The notes below the pieces were generated by a model. That model was not told the DNA's origin. It worked only from the letters and a program-made list of their open reading frames with translations, and searched no databases. The position numbers were made by a program, and so were the translations under genes. From Comamonas serinivorans (GTDB taxonomy: Bacteria; Pseudomonadota; Gammaproteobacteria; Burkholderiales; Burkholderiaceae_C), in assembly GCF_002158865.1 (NCBI RefSeq), contig NZ_CP021455.1, positions 3,100,001 through 3,164,000 on the forward strand: a stretch of 64,000 nt of DNA, given 5' to 3'. Below, piece by piece: positions 1-9,239 of this stretch; position 1 is the stretch's first letter; each line of letters starts with the position of its first letter.

Positions 1-1
1 C

Positions 2-433
2 CACCAGCAGCAGGTGATGGCCACGGTGAGCGCGCCCGTGCCCCCCAGCCTGCGCCTGGGCGTGCCCGTGCCCGGCCGGCGCTCCAGTTCGTTCGGTCTG
101 CGGCGCGTGTTCAACGGCCAGTCGCGCAACCCGCACAGCGGCATGGACATCGCCGCCCCCACAGGCACCCCCATCAAGGCACCGCTGGCGGGCAAGGTCA
201 TCGACACCGGCGACTACTTCTTCAACGGCAACACCGTGTGGCTGGACCATGGTGGCGGCTTTTTGACCATGTACTGCCACCTCAGCGCCATCGACTGCAG
301 GGTCGGCGACACCCTGGCACCCGGCCGTGCCTTTGCCAAAGTGGGCGCCACGGGACGCGTGACCGGGCCACACCTGCACTGGGGCGTGATGCTGAACCGC
401 ACCATGGTCGACCCGGCGCTGTTCATCGCCTGA
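2..433 (+). CDS. M23-family metallopeptidase, C-terminal part (cut by window edge)
   Basis: The reading frame is open from base 2, so the gene begins left of the window and only its last ~144 codons are visible. They form a LytM/M23 zinc endopeptidase domain. Counting from the GTG at 14, the zinc-ligand motif HSGMD is at residues 41-45, a YCHLS segment is near 87-91, and the HLHW motif is at 120-123. M23 enzymes cut cell-wall peptide cross-links in the periplasm; the family often also acts as an amidase activator when the metal site is lost, but here the metal residues are present. The C-terminus follows the domain directly. The missing N-terminus (signal peptide, coiled coil or LysM) cannot be judged. 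Confidence 0.9.
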   Translation, partial: HQQQVMATVSAPVPPSLRLGVPVPGRRSSSFGLRRVFNGQSRNPHSGMDIAAPTGTPIKAPLAGKVIDTGDYFFNGNTVWLDHGGGFLTMYCHLSAIDCRVGDTLAPGRAFAKVGATGRVTGPHLHWGVMLNRTMVDPALFIA

Positions 434-738
434 CCCGGCCCAGCTGTCCGGGCTGCAGCCGGCCCGGCGCAGATCGCGCTCCGCAGCCGGGCCAGCCGCT
501 GCGGGTCGATGCGGCCTGGGTCGACCCCGAGGACGTGGCCATCTGCATGCAGGCCCGCGCAGAGGGCCGATTCAGCATGCAACCAGCCCCTGCAGCCCGG
601 ATGGTCGACGGACTCGGACAGGTGCTCAGCCAATTCCGAACTTGGCTACCAGTATCCACCGGCTGCCGTTGATCAAAAAACGCAGATGAGCCGATACTGC
701 ATCCACCTGCACATCAACCGGTCAACAGCTCATCAGCC
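434..738. other. Intergenic, no gene seen
   Basis: The region lies between converging genes (M23 peptidase and the MFS exporter). Open frames here have no recognisable protein similarity. The only structure I see is the 50-bp palindromic element at 650-699. Confidence 0.6.
650..699. repeat. GTAT/ATAC 50-bp element, copy 1
   Basis: Core GTAT at 652 to ATAC ending at 697 (46 bases), flanked by CA and TG. Inner pairings CGGCT/AGCCG and CGTT/AACG. It lies about 40 bases beyond the stop of the MFS gene, between convergent genes. Confidence 0.75.
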
Positions 739-2040
739 TCAATGGCCAACCGGCGCGGCCGCCCGTTCGCCGGGTGGCAGCACGAAGTTGTGCGACCAGC
801 GCCACAGGCTGAACGCGCACCAGGCCAGGGCCAGCAGGGCCAGCGCGCCGCCCACCCAGCCGATGTAGGCCATGCCCCAGTGCAGGCTGACCTGGCTGCC
901 GAGCAAGGCGCCGGCACCGATGCCGATGTTGAAGATGCCCGAGAACAGCGACATGGCGACGTCCGTGGCGTCCGACGCCAGGCGCAGCACCTTGGACTGC
1001 AGGGACAACGCGAAGCAAATCATGGCCACGCCCCAGATCGAGGCCATCACATACAGCGCCGGCGCATGCGGCGCCACGGCCCGCAGGCTCAGCAGACACA
1101 GCGCCAGCACGCCAATCGCCGTCAGCAGGAAGGCACGCGGATGCCCCATGCCCAGCCAGCTGAACAGCAAGCTGCCGATCACGCCCATGCCGCCGAACAG
1201 CAGCAGCACCGTGGTCGTCACGCCGGCGCTCTGGCCCGCCACCTCTTGCACAAAGGGCTCGATGTAGCTGTAGGTGGTGAACTGGGCCGTCACGAACACG
1301 GCCGTCAACACGTAGAGCGCCACCAGCGCCGGCCGCTTGAACAGCACGGGCACGCTGCGCGCCGAGCCTACGTTCTCGGACGGCAGCCGGGGCAGCAGCA
1401 CGCGCAGGCACAGCATGACCAGCAAGGCCACCGCACCGATCAGCAGGAAGGTGGTGCGCCAGCCCAGCGCCTGCCCCACCACGCGGCCCAGCGGAATGCC
1501 CAGCACCATCGCCATGGACGTGCCGGTGGCCAGCAGGCTCAGGGCCTGCGCCCGCTTGCCGGGCGGCGCAACGCGCACGGCCAGCGACGCCGTGATGGAC
1601 CAGAACACCGCATGCGAAATGGCCACGCCCAGCCGTCCCGCCATGAGCGAGGTGAAGTCCCACGCCAAGCCCGACACCACGTGGCTGACGATGAACACCG
1701 CGAACACCCCGAGCAGCAGCTTGCGCCGCTCGACGTTCTTGGTCAGCAGCATGAAGGGCAGCGAGGTGAGCGCCACGGTCCAGGCGTAGATGGTCAGCAT
1801 CAGGCCCACGTGCTCGGTCGGCATGCCGAAGCTGGCACCGATGTCGCTGAGCAGGCCCACAGGCACGAATTCGCTGGTGTTGAAGACGAAGGCGCCGAGC
1901 GCCAGCGCCACGATGGCGAGCCAGGGCCGCGCCGGGTGCGCCGAGGTATCGACGGCGAGATCAGCCGTCGCGCTCGCCGAATGGCCTGCCGAAGCGCTTG
2001 CCGCGGCGAGGCTCAGCGCAGGCGATGTGGAATGGGTCAT
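739..2040 (-). CDS. MFS exporter, SotB/YdeA sugar-efflux type
   Basis: A 433-residue, very hydrophobic protein with about 12 predicted membrane helices. After a ~40-residue Ala/Ser-rich N-terminus, the first helix carries [15 protein letters not shown], the hallmark of the DHA1 SotB/YdeA/AraJ group, which exports arabinose, IPTG-like sugars or drugs across the inner membrane. The substrate cannot be read from the sequence. The frame stays open upstream, but the ATG at 2040 (MTHSTSP) is chosen because the upstream residues are not family-like. E. coli SotB is about 396 residues, so the N-terminal extension is modest. It stands alone between converging and diverging neighbours, with a palindromic element in its leader at 2073-2122. 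Confidence 0.85.
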   Translation of the reverse strand: MTHSTSPALSLAAASASAGHSASATADLAVDTSAHPARPWLAIVALALGAFVFNTSEFVPVGLLSDIGASFGMPTEHVGLMLTIYAWTVALTSLPFMLLTKNVERRKLLLGVFAVFIVSHVVSGLAWDFTSLMAGRLGVAISHAVFWSITASLAVRVAPPGKRAQALSLLATGTSMAMVLGIPLGRVVGQALGWRTTFLLIGAVALLVMLCLRVLLPRLPSENVGSARSVPVLFKRPALVALYVLTAVFVTAQFTTYSYIEPFVQEVAGQSAGVTTTVLLLFGGMGVIGSLLFSWLGMGHPRAFLLTAIGVLALCLLSLRAVAPHAPALYVMASIWGVAMICFALSLQSKVLRLASDATDVAMSLFSGIFNIGIGAGALLGSQVSLHWGMAYIGWVGGALALLALAWCAFSLWRWSHNFVLPPGERAAAPVGH

Positions 2041-2072
2041 GAACTGCTGTGCGCGTGACGCGCAATGAAATG

Positions 2073-2122
2073 AAGTATCCAGCCACATCGTCGACATTGG
2101 CAACGACCATGGCTGTATACCC
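2073..2122. repeat. GTAT/ATAC 50-bp element, copy 2
   Basis: Core 2075-2120 (46 bases), flanks GA and CC. Arms AGCCA...TGGCT and TCGT...ACGA. It sits 33 bases upstream of the MFS start codon, so it could lie in that gene's untranslated leader. Confidence 0.75.
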
Positions 2123-2243
2123 ATGCACGAAAAACGATGAAAGCCGACGTCGAACGAAGCAGGCGCCGCTGTGCGCTGACTGGCTTCCACGCCCGGCCTG
2201 GCCTTGCACACCCACGACACGGGCCCTGGGCCCGTGAGGCCTG

Positions 2244-2588
2244 TCAGTGCGAGGCGCCTTGAGCCGAAAGCATGGCGTCGATCTGCTGCAGGCACGCGAG
2301 CACGCGCGCGGGCCACGGCGTCAGGGCCTTGCCCTGCCACTCGTACTCGGCCAGCGGGTGAATGTCGCACTTGGCTGGCAAGGCCGCCTGCGCGTCCAGC
2401 AGCGCATGCATGCGCGGCACGAACACCCACTGCAGCCACTGCTCGATGCGCAAGGTGTCGAACATGAACGGCACGCTGGACTGCAGGGCCTCATCCGAGG
2501 GCGGTGTGGCGTCCCAGAGCCCGGCTGCCTGCATTTCGGCTTCCAGAACGTGCAACTGCGTGCGCAGTGCGGTGTCGATGTCGCTCAT
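2244..2588 (-). CDS. YqcC family protein (DUF446)
   Basis: A soluble 114-residue protein beginning [12 protein letters not shown]. It matches the YqcC/DUF446 pattern: an N-terminal amphipathic helix, a [19 protein letters not shown] core and a helical C-terminus, at the usual family length of about 110. No enzymatic role is established for the family; in enterobacteria yqcC lies beside a tRNA pseudouridine synthase gene (truC), but not here. The open frame extends upstream through the tRNA-Val region, which is clearly not coding, so the ATG at 2588 is taken as the start. The gene is downstream of the tRNA-Val pair on the same strand, separated by a terminator. Confidence 0.8.
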   Translation of the reverse strand: MSDIDTALRTQLHVLEAEMQAAGLWDATPPSDEALQSSVPFMFDTLRIEQWLQWVFVPRMHALLDAQAALPAKCDIHPLAEYEWQGKALTPWPARVLACLQQIDAMLSAQGASH

Positions 2589-2645
2589 GCTGCCTGTCCT
2601 CACGCGGCCCACCGGTGAATCGAGGGAGACCCCGGTGGCCCTTTG

Positions 2646-2687
2646 CAAAAAGCCAAAGCAAAAGGGCTCGGCGTTTCCGCCAAGCCC
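2646..2687 (-). terminator. Rho-independent terminator after tRNA-Val
   Basis: On the minus strand a 10-bp stem, GGGCTTGGCG pairing with CGCCGAGCCC (one G-U pair), closes a GAAA loop. It is followed by a T-rich tract with runs of four and five T. It begins 9 bases past the 3' CCA of the downstream tRNA-Val, so it probably ends the tRNA transcript before the YqcC gene. Confidence 0.8.
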
Positions 2688-2695
2688 CAAAAATG

Positions 2696-2770
2696 TGGTG
2701 GGTGATACATGGATCGAACATGTGACCCCTGCCGTGTGAAGGCAGTGCTCTACCGCTGAGCTAATCACCC
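2696..2770 (-). tRNA. tRNA-Val(CAC), copy 1
   Basis: Seventy-five bases including an encoded CCA. Acceptor stem GGGTGAT/ATCACCC, D-arm GCTC/GAGC, anticodon stem CTGCC/GGCAG with loop TTCACAC (anticodon CAC, reading GTG), T-arm ACATG-TTCGATC-CATGT, discriminator A. It is identical to the copy at 2874-2948 and is the distal one of the pair. Confidence 0.97.
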
Positions 2771-2873
2771 GGTGTCTTCGGTCGCCGCGCAGCCCTTTCG
2801 GGAAGGGCACAGTAACCTGACAGAAACTGTGGGCCTGGCAACACCTGTGTGTCATGCGCCAAACCGCAAAAAC

Positions 2874-2948
2874 TGGTGGGTGATACATGGATCGAACATG
2901 TGACCCCTGCCGTGTGAAGGCAGTGCTCTACCGCTGAGCTAATCACCC
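2874..2948 (-). tRNA. tRNA-Val(CAC), copy 2
   Basis: Identical in all 75 bases to the gene at 2696-2770, including the encoded CCA and the CAC anticodon. The 103-base spacer between the two copies holds no gene. The pair is probably co-transcribed leftward and ends at the terminator at 2646-2687. Confidence 0.97.
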
Positions 2949-3084
2949 CATTTCAGCTGGTTGAACGCCGCTTTTGCCTTGCTGGGTGCTCAATTGACAA
3001 GTCAACCGGACCCTGCACCGCTCAACTGCTGCAGTGCGTTCATTCAAGGAAGCTTCTCGCTCGCTGAAAGATTGGATTATGGCA

Positions 3085-3111
3085 TAAAAAAGCCGCTTCA
3101 AGCAACCGGCT
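3085..3111 (-). terminator. Terminator overlapping the dnaQ 3' end
   Basis: On the minus strand AGCCG and CGGCT pair around a 10-base loop, followed by six T. The hairpin starts in the last codons of dnaQ and includes its stop, so it would close the isc-dnaQ transcription unit. The stem is only 5 bp. Confidence 0.55.
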
Positions 3112-3814
3112 CAAAGATTTTCCAAAGCGTTTGCTGGCCACTGGCCTTGTCGATCTGCGCCAGCACGCTGGCGTGTGCAGCGAGTTCGGCTTCGTTCGCC
3201 CGCAGCACGGGCAACACGTACTGGCTCAGGTCCACGCGAACGACGCGCCGTGCTTCGCTGACACTGTCGTCGTCGCCATCGAGCATCAGCGCGTTCTGGC
3301 CGCGCGTCATGTTGATGTAGACGTCAGCCAGCAACTCGGCATCGAGCAAGGCGCCGTGCAGGGTGCGGCCCGAGTTGTCCACCTCCAGCCGGTCGCACAG
3401 CGCATCGAGGCTGTTGCGCTTGCCTGGGAACAGTTCCTTGGCCATGACCAGCGTGTCGACCACGCCGCTCACGTGGTCGCTGACCCGGCCCAGCTTCAAG
3501 CGGGCGAACTCGGCGTTGAGGAAGCCCACGTCGAACGGCGCGTTGTGGATGATGAGCTCTGCGCCTGCGATGTAGTCGACGATCTGCCGCGCCACCTCGG
3601 CGAACTTGGGCTTGTCGCGCAGGAACTCGGTCGTGATGCCGTGCACGCGCAGCGCTTCCTCGTGGCTGTCGCGCTCCGGGTTGATGTAGAGGTGCAGGTT
3701 GTTGCCGGTGAGCTTGCGGCCCACCAGCTCCACGCACCCCAGCTCGAGCAGGCGGTCGCCCCCCTCGGCGTACAAGCCGGTGGTTTCGGTATCGAGGACG
3801 ATCTGTCGACTCAT
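3098..3814 (-). CDS. dnaQ: DNA polymerase III epsilon subunit (3'-5' proofreading exonuclease)
   Basis: A 238-residue DEDDh exonuclease. ExoI has D8 and E10 in VLDTETTG, ExoII has D95 in HNAPFDVGF, and ExoIII has H153 and D158 in HGALLD, so all four metal ligands and the catalytic histidine are visible. The length matches E. coli DnaQ (243), and the C-terminal ~50 residues beyond the fold are where epsilon binds the polymerase alpha subunit. It proofreads during chromosome replication within the polymerase III core. It lies 34 bases downstream of fdx on the same strand, so it is probably the last gene of the Fe-S operon transcript. In many proteobacteria dnaQ is paired with rnhA instead. Confidence 0.95.
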   Translation of the reverse strand: MSRQIVLDTETTGLYAEGGDRLLELGCVELVGRKLTGNNLHLYINPERDSHEEALRVHGITTEFLRDKPKFAEVARQIVDYIAGAELIIHNAPFDVGFLNAEFARLKLGRVSDHVSGVVDTLVMAKELFPGKRNSLDALCDRLEVDNSGRTLHGALLDAELLADVYINMTRGQNALMLDGDDDSVSEARRVVRVDLSQYVLPVLRANEAELAAHASVLAQIDKASGQQTLWKIFEPVA

Positions 3815-3848
3815 GCGAAGCGGCTCCTGCAGGTGACCCGGCCGCGGG

Positions 3849-4187
3849 TCAATGGTTTTCCTTGGCGTGGTTGACCGAGTACTTGGGGATCTCGATGGTC
3901 ACGTCCTGCTGGCCCAGGATGGCCTGACACGACAGGCGCGAGGTCGGCTGCAGCCCCCAGGCGCGGTCCAGCATGTCCTCTTCGTTTTCCTCGGGCTCGG
4001 ACAGCGAGTCGTAGCCCGCCTTCACCACCACGTGGCAGGTGGTGCAGGCGCACACCATCTCACAGGCGTGCTCCATCTCGACCCCGTTTTCCAGCATCGC
4101 CTCGCACAGGGATGTGCCGGCTGGCGCTGTGATTTCCTTGCCCTCGGGGCAATACTCGTGGTGCGGAAGAATCTTGATCGTTGGCAT
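3849..4187 (-). CDS. fdx: ISC-type [2Fe-2S] ferredoxin
   Basis: A 112-residue adrenodoxin-type ferredoxin that supplies electrons for cluster assembly on IscU. The [2Fe-2S] ligands are C42, C48, C51 and C87, the same positions as in E. coli Fdx, and C46 is the additional conserved cysteine. The acidic stretch SEPEENEED after residue 63 is the surface usually used for partner docking. The start ATG at 4187 lies 13 bases after the hscA stop, giving the normal hscA-fdx order. It acts in the cytoplasm with IscS, IscU and the HscAB chaperones. Confidence 0.96.
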   Translation of the reverse strand: MPTIKILPHHEYCPEGKEITAPAGTSLCEAMLENGVEMEHACEMVCACTTCHVVVKAGYDSLSEPEENEEDMLDRAWGLQPTSRLSCQAILGQQDVTIEIPKYSVNHAKENH

Positions 4188-4200
4188 GGCGGACGTGGAT

Positions 4201-6072
4201 TTACAGCGACTGGATGGACTTGCCAGCCAGGGCCTTCTGGATGTTCTGGTTCATGCGCTCGGCGGCAAAGGCTTCGGTGCCCTTGGCCAGCGCCTCGCTC
4301 GCGGCTTCGATGGCGGCAGCCGTGGCGTCGTCGGCCAGCATGGTCTGCCTCAACTGGGCCAACAGGCGGTCGATGGCCGCGCGCTCATCGTCCTGCAGCA
4401 GCTGGCCGTCGGCCGCCAAGGCGCTTTCGGTGGCCATGAGCAGGCGATCCGCATCCACCTTGGCCTCGACCAGGGCGCGCGCCGCCATGTCGGCTTGCGC
4501 CGTGGCAAAGCCGTCCTGCAGCATCTGGGCGATCTGCTCATCGCTGAGGCCATACGAGGGCTTCACGTCGATGCGCGCCTCGACGCCGCTGGTGGTCTCG
4601 CGCGCATCCACGCTGAGCAAGCCGTCGGCATCGACCGTGAAGGTGACGCGGATGCGCGCCGCCCCGGCCGCCATGGGCGGGATGCCGCGCAACTCGAACC
4701 GCGCGAGGCTGCGGCAATCGGCCACCAGGTCGCGCTCGCCCTGCACCACGTGCAGCGCCAGCGCGGTCTGGCCGTCCTGGTAGGTGGTGAAGTCCTGCGC
4801 CATGGCCGTGGGGATGGTCTGGTTGCGCGGCACGATGCGCTCGACCAGGCCGCCCATGGTTTCCAGCCCCAGCGACAGCGGAATCACGTCGAGCAGCAAC
4901 AGCTCGCCATCGGGGTTGTTGCCGGCGAGCTGGTTGGCCTGCACGGCCGCGCCCAGCGCCACCACCTCGTCGGGATTCAGGTCCGTCAGCGGCGGCCGGC
5001 CAAACACCTGGGCCACAGCCGCACGGATTTGCGGCATGCGCGTGGCACCGCCCACCATCACCACCTGCGCCACGTCGTCCACGGCCAGATTGGCGTCGGC
5101 CATGGCCGCGTGCAACACACGCAGGCAACGCGCCGTGAGCGCTTGGGTCGCGGCTTCGAAGGCCTCGCGTGTGACCTTCAACGTCACGGTGCCACCGTGG
5201 CGCGGCCAGTGCATGTCGGTCGCCAGCGCCTCGGTCAGGGCCTCTTTGGCCTGACGTGCGGCAGCCAGCTGGGCCAGGCGTTCGTCCGCCGTGGCCTCGC
5301 TCTGCCCGGTCTGCGCCACGGCCCAGTGCCGCAGCGCGGCATCGTAGTCGTCGCCACCCAGCGCCGAATCCCCGGCCGTGGCCATCACCTCGAACACGCC
5401 CTGCGACAGGCGGAGGATGGACACGTCGAAGGTGCCGCCGCCCAGGTCGAACACCGCATACACCCCCTCGGCCGCGTTGTCCAGGCCATAGGCGATGGCG
5501 GCGGCCGTGGGCTCGTTGATGAGGCGCAGGACATTCAGACCGGCCAGTTGCGCGGCGTCCTTGGTCGCCTGGCGCTGCGCATCGTCGAAGTACGCCGGCA
5601 CGGTGATGACGGCGCCATACAGCTCGTCGTCGAAACTGTCTTCCGCCCGTTGGCGCAAGGTGGCCAGGATTTCGGCGCTGACTTCGACCGGCGACTTGAG
5701 GCCGTGCACGGTGTCGACCGCCACCATGCCGGGCTGGTCCACCAGGCGGTAGCTCAGGTGGCCGCTGGCCTGCTGCACATCGGCCAGGCTGCGCCCCATC
5801 AGGCGCTTGACCGAGGCGATGGTGTTGGCGGCTTCTTGCTCATCGCCGGCCGGGGCTTGCGCGGCGTGGCCGATCAAGCGCTTGTTGCCTGGCAGATACC
5901 GCACCACCGAAGGCAGCAGCACCTGGCCGGCTTCGTCGGGCAGGCATTCGGCCACGCCGTGGCGCACCGCTGCCACCAGCGAATGCGTGGTGCCCAGGTC
6001 GATGCCGACGGCGATGCGCCGTTCGTGCGGGTTGGGGGCCTGCCCCGGTTCGGAGATTTGTAGAAGTGCCAT
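4201..6072 (-). CDS. hscA: Fe-S assembly chaperone HscA (Hsp70 family)
   Basis: A 623-residue DnaK paralogue, close to E. coli HscA (616). The N-terminal ATPase domain has the phosphate-1 loop [13 protein letters not shown] (about residues 21-33), the phosphate-2 loop [13 protein letters not shown] near 210, and the adenosine-site segment [13 protein letters not shown] near 340. A substrate-binding domain and helical lid follow. HscA recognises the LPPVK motif of IscU and, with HscB, drives cluster transfer to target proteins using ATP. It sits between hscB and fdx, with a 140-base gap to hscB that is larger than elsewhere in this operon. No missing catalytic residue was noticed. Confidence 0.96.
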   Translation of the reverse strand: MALLQISEPGQAPNPHERRIAVGIDLGTTHSLVAAVRHGVAECLPDEAGQVLLPSVVRYLPGNKRLIGHAAQAPAGDEQEAANTIASVKRLMGRSLADVQQASGHLSYRLVDQPGMVAVDTVHGLKSPVEVSAEILATLRQRAEDSFDDELYGAVITVPAYFDDAQRQATKDAAQLAGLNVLRLINEPTAAAIAYGLDNAAEGVYAVFDLGGGTFDVSILRLSQGVFEVMATAGDSALGGDDYDAALRHWAVAQTGQSEATADERLAQLAAARQAKEALTEALATDMHWPRHGGTVTLKVTREAFEAATQALTARCLRVLHAAMADANLAVDDVAQVVMVGGATRMPQIRAAVAQVFGRPPLTDLNPDEVVALGAAVQANQLAGNNPDGELLLLDVIPLSLGLETMGGLVERIVPRNQTIPTAMAQDFTTYQDGQTALALHVVQGERDLVADCRSLARFELRGIPPMAAGAARIRVTFTVDADGLLSVDARETTSGVEARIDVKPSYGLSDEQIAQMLQDGFATAQADMAARALVEAKVDADRLLMATESALAADGQLLQDDERAAIDRLLAQLRQTMLADDATAAAIEAASEALAKGTEAFAAERMNQNIQKALAGKSIQSL

Positions 6073-6212
6073 GCAACATGCCAGCGCGTGCCAGGGGCGC
6101 GCACAGGCCTTTCAACTGAATTCAAAGGGGCCCGCGCCGCTGCGAGCAGGCCAACCCGCGATTGTCGGTGATCGACTTGGCCGGCCGCTGGCCGGCCAAG
6201 CCGCGAGACGAC

Positions 6213-6743
6213 TCAGGCCCGTGCGGCTTGAGCCAGCGTGTGGGCGCGTCCCCGCAGGTCGCGCAGAAACTTGTCCAGAAACATCAGCACCCGCACCTGC
6301 GCCGCTGCCGCGGGGTAATCACTCGCCTCGTCCAGCAAACCAGCGAGTTGGGCCAATACCCCTGCACGCGTCTGCTCCACCTCGGCCGCGATCTCCTGCA
6401 CGGCCGCGGCCGACTCGGCGTCATCCAGCGCCTCTCGCCAGCTCATCTGCTGCATGAGGAAGGCCGGCGGCATGGCCGTGTTGTGCTCGGCGTCGATGGC
6501 GGCGCCATGCAGCTCGCACAGGTAAGCCGCCCGCCGTTGCGGGTCCTTGAGGCGCTGGTGCGCTTCGTTCACCCGCACCGACCACTGCATGGCCACGCGT
6601 TGCGCCGCTGCGCCCTGCGCGGCAAAGCGGTCGGGGTGGGTTTCGCGCTGCAAGGCCTTCCAGCGCGCATCGATCGCCTGGACGTCTTGCGTGAACCGCT
6701 CGGGCAGGCCGAACAGCTCGAAGTCGTTGGATTGCAGGTTCAT
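6213..6743 (-). CDS. hscB: Fe-S assembly co-chaperone HscB (J-protein)
   Basis: A 176-residue type III J-protein. The N-terminal J domain carries the HPD motif at residues 37-39 (RETHPDRF), which stimulates HscA ATPase activity. A linker leads to the C-terminal three-helix domain (about 95-176) that binds IscU. Length and architecture match E. coli HscB (171). It is downstream of the small Cys-rich gene and upstream of hscA, all on the minus strand. The start ATG at 6743 (MNLQSNDFELFGLP) fits the family N-terminus. Confidence 0.94.
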   Translation of the reverse strand: MNLQSNDFELFGLPERFTQDVQAIDARWKALQRETHPDRFAAQGAAAQRVAMQWSVRVNEAHQRLKDPQRRAAYLCELHGAAIDAEHNTAMPPAFLMQQMSWREALDDAESAAAVQEIAAEVEQTRAGVLAQLAGLLDEASDYPAAAAQVRVLMFLDKFLRDLRGRAHTLAQAARA

Positions 6744-6776
6744 GCCATCACTTCAGAAAAGGGCTGGCGCGCACGC

Positions 6777-7013
6777 TCAGGCGTCACAGACGGCGCTGCG
6801 CAAGGCCGCCGGCAGGTCGTTCAACGCCTGCCGCGGGCCTTGCACGTCCCACACGTCCAGGCAGCAGCCGCAGCCCTGGTTGTCGGACAAGCGCAGCTTC
6901 GGGCCCCAGCGGCCCAACCAGGCGTTGACCGCCATCACATCGCGCTCGTTGTCGATGGTCACGCGCACCGTGGTCTTGGCCAGCGGACCGTCGTCGACGG
7001 CCGTGTCAGACAC
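6777..7013 (-). CDS. Small Cys-rich protein of unknown function in the isc operon
   Basis: I do not recognise this 78-residue protein. It begins with a GTG at 7013 that overlaps the end of iscA by 8 bases (GTGTCTGA), a typical translational-coupling arrangement. It ends 33 bases before hscB. The sequence is soluble, with a central basic/aromatic helix ([16 protein letters not shown]) followed by GCGCC, with cysteines at 48, 50 and 51 and a fourth at 76. Such a cluster could bind a metal, an Fe-S cluster or a thiol, but this is inference. Codon use resembles the neighbouring isc genes, and the coding frame fills the gap between iscA and hscB exactly, so I judge it to be real. It is absent from the E. 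coli isc operon. Confidence 0.7.
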   Translation of the reverse strand: MSDTAVDDGPLAKTTVRVTIDNERDVMAVNAWLGRWGPKLRLSDNQGCGCCLDVWDVQGPRQALNDLPAALRSAVCDA

Positions 7014-7329
7014 GGAAGCTCTCGCCGCAGCCGCAGCGGTCGCGCTCGTTGGGGTTGTTGAACTTGAAGCCTTCGTTCAGGCCCTCGCGCACGAAGTCCA
7101 GCTCGGTGCCGTCCAGGTAGGCCAGGCTCTTGGGATCGATGAACAACTTGATGCCCTGGGTTTCGAACATCACGTCTTCCGGGATCGCTTCGTCCACGTA
7201 CTCGAGCTGGTAGGCCAGGCCCGAGCAGCCCGTGGTCTTGACGCCCAGGCGCACGCCCACGCCCTTGCCGCGCCTGGACAGGTAGCGGTTCACGTGGCGT
7301 GCGGCGGATTGAGACAGGGTGACGGACAT
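7006..7329 (-). CDS. iscA: A-type Fe-S carrier IscA
   Basis: A 107-residue A-type carrier that receives clusters from IscU and passes them, mainly as [4Fe-4S], to apoproteins. The three invariant cysteines are C35 (TTGCSGLAY) and C99 and C101 (CGCGES near the C-terminus), exactly the canonical pattern. It overlaps the following small Cys-rich gene by 8 bases. It is separated from iscU by 122 bases that contain a strong palindrome (7400-7449), so its expression relative to iscRSU may differ from a simple read-through. Confidence 0.96.
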   Translation of the reverse strand: MSVTLSQSAARHVNRYLSRRGKGVGVRLGVKTTGCSGLAYQLEYVDEAIPEDVMFETQGIKLFIDPKSLAYLDGTELDFVREGLNEGFKFNNPNERDRCGCGESFRV

Positions 7330-7399
7330 GGGAAAGCTCGGCGAATGCAGGCGCTGGGCATGCAGGACATGCGGTTGGCGCGAAAAATCAAATGAAGCA

Positions 7400-7449
7400 G
7401 AGTATCAGCCTGTTGCCGTTCAGCCTTGAACGGCAACAGGCCCATACTG
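7400..7449. repeat. GTAT/ATAC 50-bp element, copy 3 (inside isc operon)
   Basis: Core 7402-7447 (46 bases), flanks GA and TG. It holds the strongest GCCGTT-type hairpin of the family in this window: a perfect 13-bp stem GCCTGTTGCCGTT/AACGGCAACAGGC around an 8-base loop. It begins 2 bases after the iscU stop in the direction of transcription, so it is transcribed between iscU and iscA. There is no T-tract, so it is not a standard terminator. Confidence 0.85.
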
Positions 7450-7451
7450 CA

Positions 7452-7841
7452 TCAAGCGGTGACTTGCTTCTTGCGGTAGTCGTCCACCGCGGCCTTGATC
7501 GCGTCCTCGGCCAGGATGGAGCAGTGGATCTTCACGGGCGGCAGGGCCAGTTCTTCGGCAATCACGCTGTTCTTCAGCGCTGCCGCTTCGTCCAGCGTCT
7601 TGCCCTTGACCCACTCGGTGACCAGCGAGCTCGACGCAATGGCCGAGCCGCAGCCGTAGGTCTTGAAGCGTGCATCTTCGATGACGCCGGTCTGCGGGTT
7701 CACCTTGATCTGCAGCTTCATCACGTCGCCGCAGGCGGGCGCACCCACCATGCCGGTGCCGACCGTGTCATCGCCCTTGTCGAACGAGCCGACGTTGCGG
7801 GGGTTTTCGTAGTGGTCAACCACTTTGTCTGAGTAAGCCAT
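7452..7841 (-). CDS. iscU: Fe-S cluster scaffold IscU
   Basis: A 129-residue scaffold on which [2Fe-2S] clusters are built from IscS sulfur and iron. The ligands C37, D39, C64, H106 and C107 are all present, as is the LPPVK motif (residues 100-104) recognised by HscA. The start ATG at 7841 is preceded by a good AGGAG ribosome site; the frame extends further upstream but without family similarity. It follows iscS by about 107 bases. Confidence 0.97.
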   Translation of the reverse strand: MAYSDKVVDHYENPRNVGSFDKGDDTVGTGMVGAPACGDVMKLQIKVNPQTGVIEDARFKTYGCGSAIASSSLVTEWVKGKTLDEAAALKNSVIAEELALPPVKIHCSILAEDAIKAAVDDYRKKQVTA

Positions 7842-7948
7842 GACGGGCTCCTTTGCTGTGTCGTGAGTTCGTGTTGTTTGGATGCCGTTGCGGGGCGCCA
7901 GGTTCAGCGCGGGCAACGGCTGGTGTCAGTGTGCGATCCTGAACCGCG

Positions 7949-9169
7949 TCAGTGGGCGGCCCACTGGATGGTGGACAGGTCCACGCCATCCTTGTACATC
8001 TCCCACAGCGGCGACAGCTCGCGCAGCTTGTCGACGTTGGCGCGGATGGCCTCGATCGCGTAGTCGATGTCCTGCTCGGTCGAGAACCGGCCGATGGTCA
8101 TGCGCAGGCTGGAATGCGCCAGCTCATCGCTGCGGCCCAGGGCGCGCAGCACGTAGCTGGGCTCCAGGCTGGCCGAGGTGCAGGCCGACCCGCTCGACAC
8201 CGCCAGGCCCTTGATGCCCATGATGAGCGACTCGCCTTCGACGAAGTTGAAGCTCATGTTGATGTTCTGCGGCACGCGCTGCGTGGCATGGCCGTTGAGG
8301 AACACCTGCTCCACATCCTTGAGGCCGTCGACCAGGCGGTTGTGCAGCGCCCAGGCGTGTTCGTTGTCCTTGGCCATTTCGAGCTTGGCCAGGCGGTAGG
8401 CTTCGCCCATGCCCACGATCTGGTGCGTGGGCAAGGTGCCCGAACGCATGCCGCGTTCGTGACCGCCACCGTGCATCTGCGCCTCGATGCGCACGCGCGG
8501 TTTGCGGCGCACGTACAGCGCGCCAATGCCCTTGGGGCCGTAGATCTTGTGCGAGGCCAGGCTCATCAGGTCGACGGGCAGGTTCTTGAGGTCGATCTCG
8601 ACCTTGCCCGTGGATTGCGCGGCATCGACGTGGAAGATCACACCGTGTTCACGGCAGATCTTGCCGATGGCGGCGATGTCCTGGATGACCCCCGTCTCGT
8701 TGTTGACGTGCATGACGCTGGCCAGGATGGTGTCTGGACGGATCGCGGCCTTGAAGGCCTCGAGGTTCAGCAGACCATCTTCCTGCACGTCCATGTAGGT
8801 GACCTCGAACCCCTGGCGCTCCATCTCGCGCATGGTGTCCAGCACGGCCTTGTGCTCGGTCTTCACCGTGATCAGGTGCTTGCCCTTGGTCTTGTAGAAC
8901 TGGGCCGCGCCCTTGATGGCGAGGTTGTCGGACTCGGTCGCGCCGCTGGTCCAGATGACTTCACGCGGGTCGGCCCCGATCAGGTCGGCCACGTAGCCCC
9001 GCGCATCTTCCACCGCCTTCTCGGCTTCCCAGCCCCAGGCATGGCTGCGGCTGGCCGGGTTGCCAAAGTGCTCGCGCAGCCAGGGGATCATGGCGTCCAC
9101 CACGCGCGGGTCCACGGGGGTGGTGGCGGCGTAGTCCATGTAAATGGGGAAGTGAGGGGTGTCAGACAT
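7949..9169 (-). CDS. iscS: Cysteine desulfurase IscS
   Basis: A 406-residue group I cysteine desulfurase that releases sulfur from cysteine as a persulfide and hands it to IscU and other acceptors. It is a PLP enzyme, with the Schiff-base lysine in [12 protein letters not shown] and the catalytic cysteine in the flexible loop [14 protein letters not shown]. The N-terminus ([16 protein letters not shown]) and C-terminus ([14 protein letters not shown]) match E. coli IscS, which is 404 residues. It is the second gene of the operon, 70 bases after iscR. Confidence 0.97.
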   Translation of the reverse strand: MSDTPHFPIYMDYAATTPVDPRVVDAMIPWLREHFGNPASRSHAWGWEAEKAVEDARGYVADLIGADPREVIWTSGATESDNLAIKGAAQFYKTKGKHLITVKTEHKAVLDTMREMERQGFEVTYMDVQEDGLLNLEAFKAAIRPDTILASVMHVNNETGVIQDIAAIGKICREHGVIFHVDAAQSTGKVEIDLKNLPVDLMSLASHKIYGPKGIGALYVRRKPRVRIEAQMHGGGHERGMRSGTLPTHQIVGMGEAYRLAKLEMAKDNEHAWALHNRLVDGLKDVEQVFLNGHATQRVPQNINMSFNFVEGESLIMGIKGLAVSSGSACTSASLEPSYVLRALGRSDELAHSSLRMTIGRFSTEQDIDYAIEAIRANVDKLRELSPLWEMYKDGVDLSTIQWAAH

Positions 9170-9239
9170 CGTGTGTGCTTCTTGTTTTGCTGCACTGCAG
9201 CATTACCATTGCGAATGGGCCGCGTGGATCACAGCCGAC

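Noticed and set aside
2588..2888. N-terminal extension of the YqcC-family frame
   Set aside because: The open frame runs through a terminator and a tRNA-Val gene, so it cannot be coding there.
4039..6063. Long open frame antisense to hscA
   Set aside because: It is a by-product of G/C-biased third positions in hscA; it has no family-like sequence and hscA is beyond doubt.
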